A stretch of 6,053 nucleotides of DNA from Actinomycetales bacterium (GTDB taxonomy: Bacteria; Actinomycetota; Actinomycetes; Actinomycetales; Microbacteriaceae): the NCBI GenBank assembly GCA_015655255.1, contig JAATFJ010000165.1, forward strand, positions 1 through 6,053, given 5' to 3'. The notes beneath the pieces are model-generated. The model ran no database searches. It saw only the letters and a list, made by a program, of their open reading frames with translations, and was not told the DNA's origin. The position numbers and the translations under genes were made by a program. This document shows, in pieces, positions 5,796 through 6,053 of this stretch. Position 1 is the first letter of the stretch. Each line of letters starts with the position of its first letter.

Positions 5796-6053
5796 ATGAG
5801 CCTCATTGCGGAGCGTCCCCGGGTGCGCACGGCCACGACCGATGCGTCGGCGGAACGCCGCGAGTCCGGGTACCGGCCCGGTCGCCCAGTCGACCTCCTC
5901 GCGACGGTCGGAGTGCTGCGCCGTGGAGGGACCGATCCCACGATGCTCGTGCACGCGGCTGTCGTATGGCTCGCCTTCGGCACGCAGGCGGGGATCGCCA
6001 CCCTCGCGCTGCGCGGCGGTGGCGACGAGGTCCGGGCGACAGCCTGGGGACCT
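5796..6053 (+). CDS. AlkA-like DNA-3-methyladenine glycosylase, N-terminal fragment (cut by window edge)
   Basis: The first 86 codons are open to the last base of the window. After a variable, Arg-rich tail of about 25 residues, the sequence from YRPGRPVDLLATVGVLRRGGTDPTM through VWLAF, TLALRGGG and VRATAWGP follows the N-terminal domain of actinobacterial DNA-3-methyladenine glycosylase 2 (AlkA-like) proteins, with the typical xDLxATLxxLRRGxxDPT pattern and the AWGP turn. These enzymes remove alkylated bases in base-excision repair. The catalytic helix-hairpin-helix and Asp would lie beyond the edge and cannot be checked. The ATG is chosen because of the TAGGGT element 6 nt upstream. It follows the winged-helix gene by 163 bp, with an apparent terminator and its own promoter, so it is probably a separate unit. 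Confidence 0.72.
   Translation, partial: MSLIAERPRVRTATTDASAERRESGYRPGRPVDLLATVGVLRRGGTDPTMLVHAAVVWLAFGTQAGIATLALRGGGDEVRATAWGP

Noticed and set aside
1..6053. tRNA, rRNA, CRISPR array, insertion sequence or prophage signals
   Set aside because: No cloverleaf, spaced repeats, transposase or integrase motifs, or terminal inverted repeats were seen. Coding style is uniform across the window.

Overview
The window is very GC-rich (third codon positions almost always G or C). It carries an sbcD-sbcC pair and promoters of actinobacterial type, which points to a high-GC actinobacterium. The proteins look most like those of Microbacteriaceae (Microbacterium or a relative). That placement is a judgement from protein style, not from a search.

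Layout. Positions 1-24 hold a perfect GC-rich hairpin just past the end of sbcC. From 4204 down to 39 on the minus strand lies a two-gene operon: sbcD (nuclease subunit), then sbcC (SMC-like ATPase), joined by a TGATG stop/start overlap. Positions 4302-4601 (minus) encode a small GNAT-type acetyltransferase. A 75-bp divergent promoter region (4602-4676) separates it from a plus-strand unit. That unit begins with a near-consensus promoter (TTGACA, 18-nt spacer, CATAAT) placed so that the transcript should start on, or within a base of, the ATG of a 33-codon reading frame (4677-4778). The frame ends Met-Cys-Cys-Arg-Met-Cys-Arg-stop. After a C-rich 146-nt leader comes a 235-aa winged-helix DNA-binding protein (4925-5632) with an OmpR/PhoB-type C-terminal domain and no receiver domain. 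A cluster of inverted repeats (5665-5723) follows. The window ends in the first 86 codons of an AlkA-like DNA-3-methyladenine glycosylase (5796 to the edge).

The most interesting part is 4641-4927. The Cys-ending leaderless frame matches the polycysteine leaderless short ORFs described in mycobacteria as cysteine-responsive attenuators. Here it precedes a transcription factor rather than an obvious cysteine-metabolism gene. By hand I find a plausible switch. The Cys-codon segment can pair with 4893-4901. If that segment is covered by a stalled ribosome, 4889-4903 can instead form its own hairpin, which competes with a small hairpin that hides the ribosome binding site AAGGA of the winged-helix gene. 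This suggests, as inference only, that the winged-helix protein is made when charged tRNA-Cys is scarce and may control sulfur or redox genes elsewhere.

A second theme is transcript architecture. Four separate transcription units (sbcD, GNAT, the Cys leader and the glycosylase) each have a TANNNT-like -10 hexamer ending exactly 6 nt before the start codon, which fits leaderless mRNAs. The internal genes (sbcC and the winged-helix gene) instead have Shine-Dalgarno sequences.
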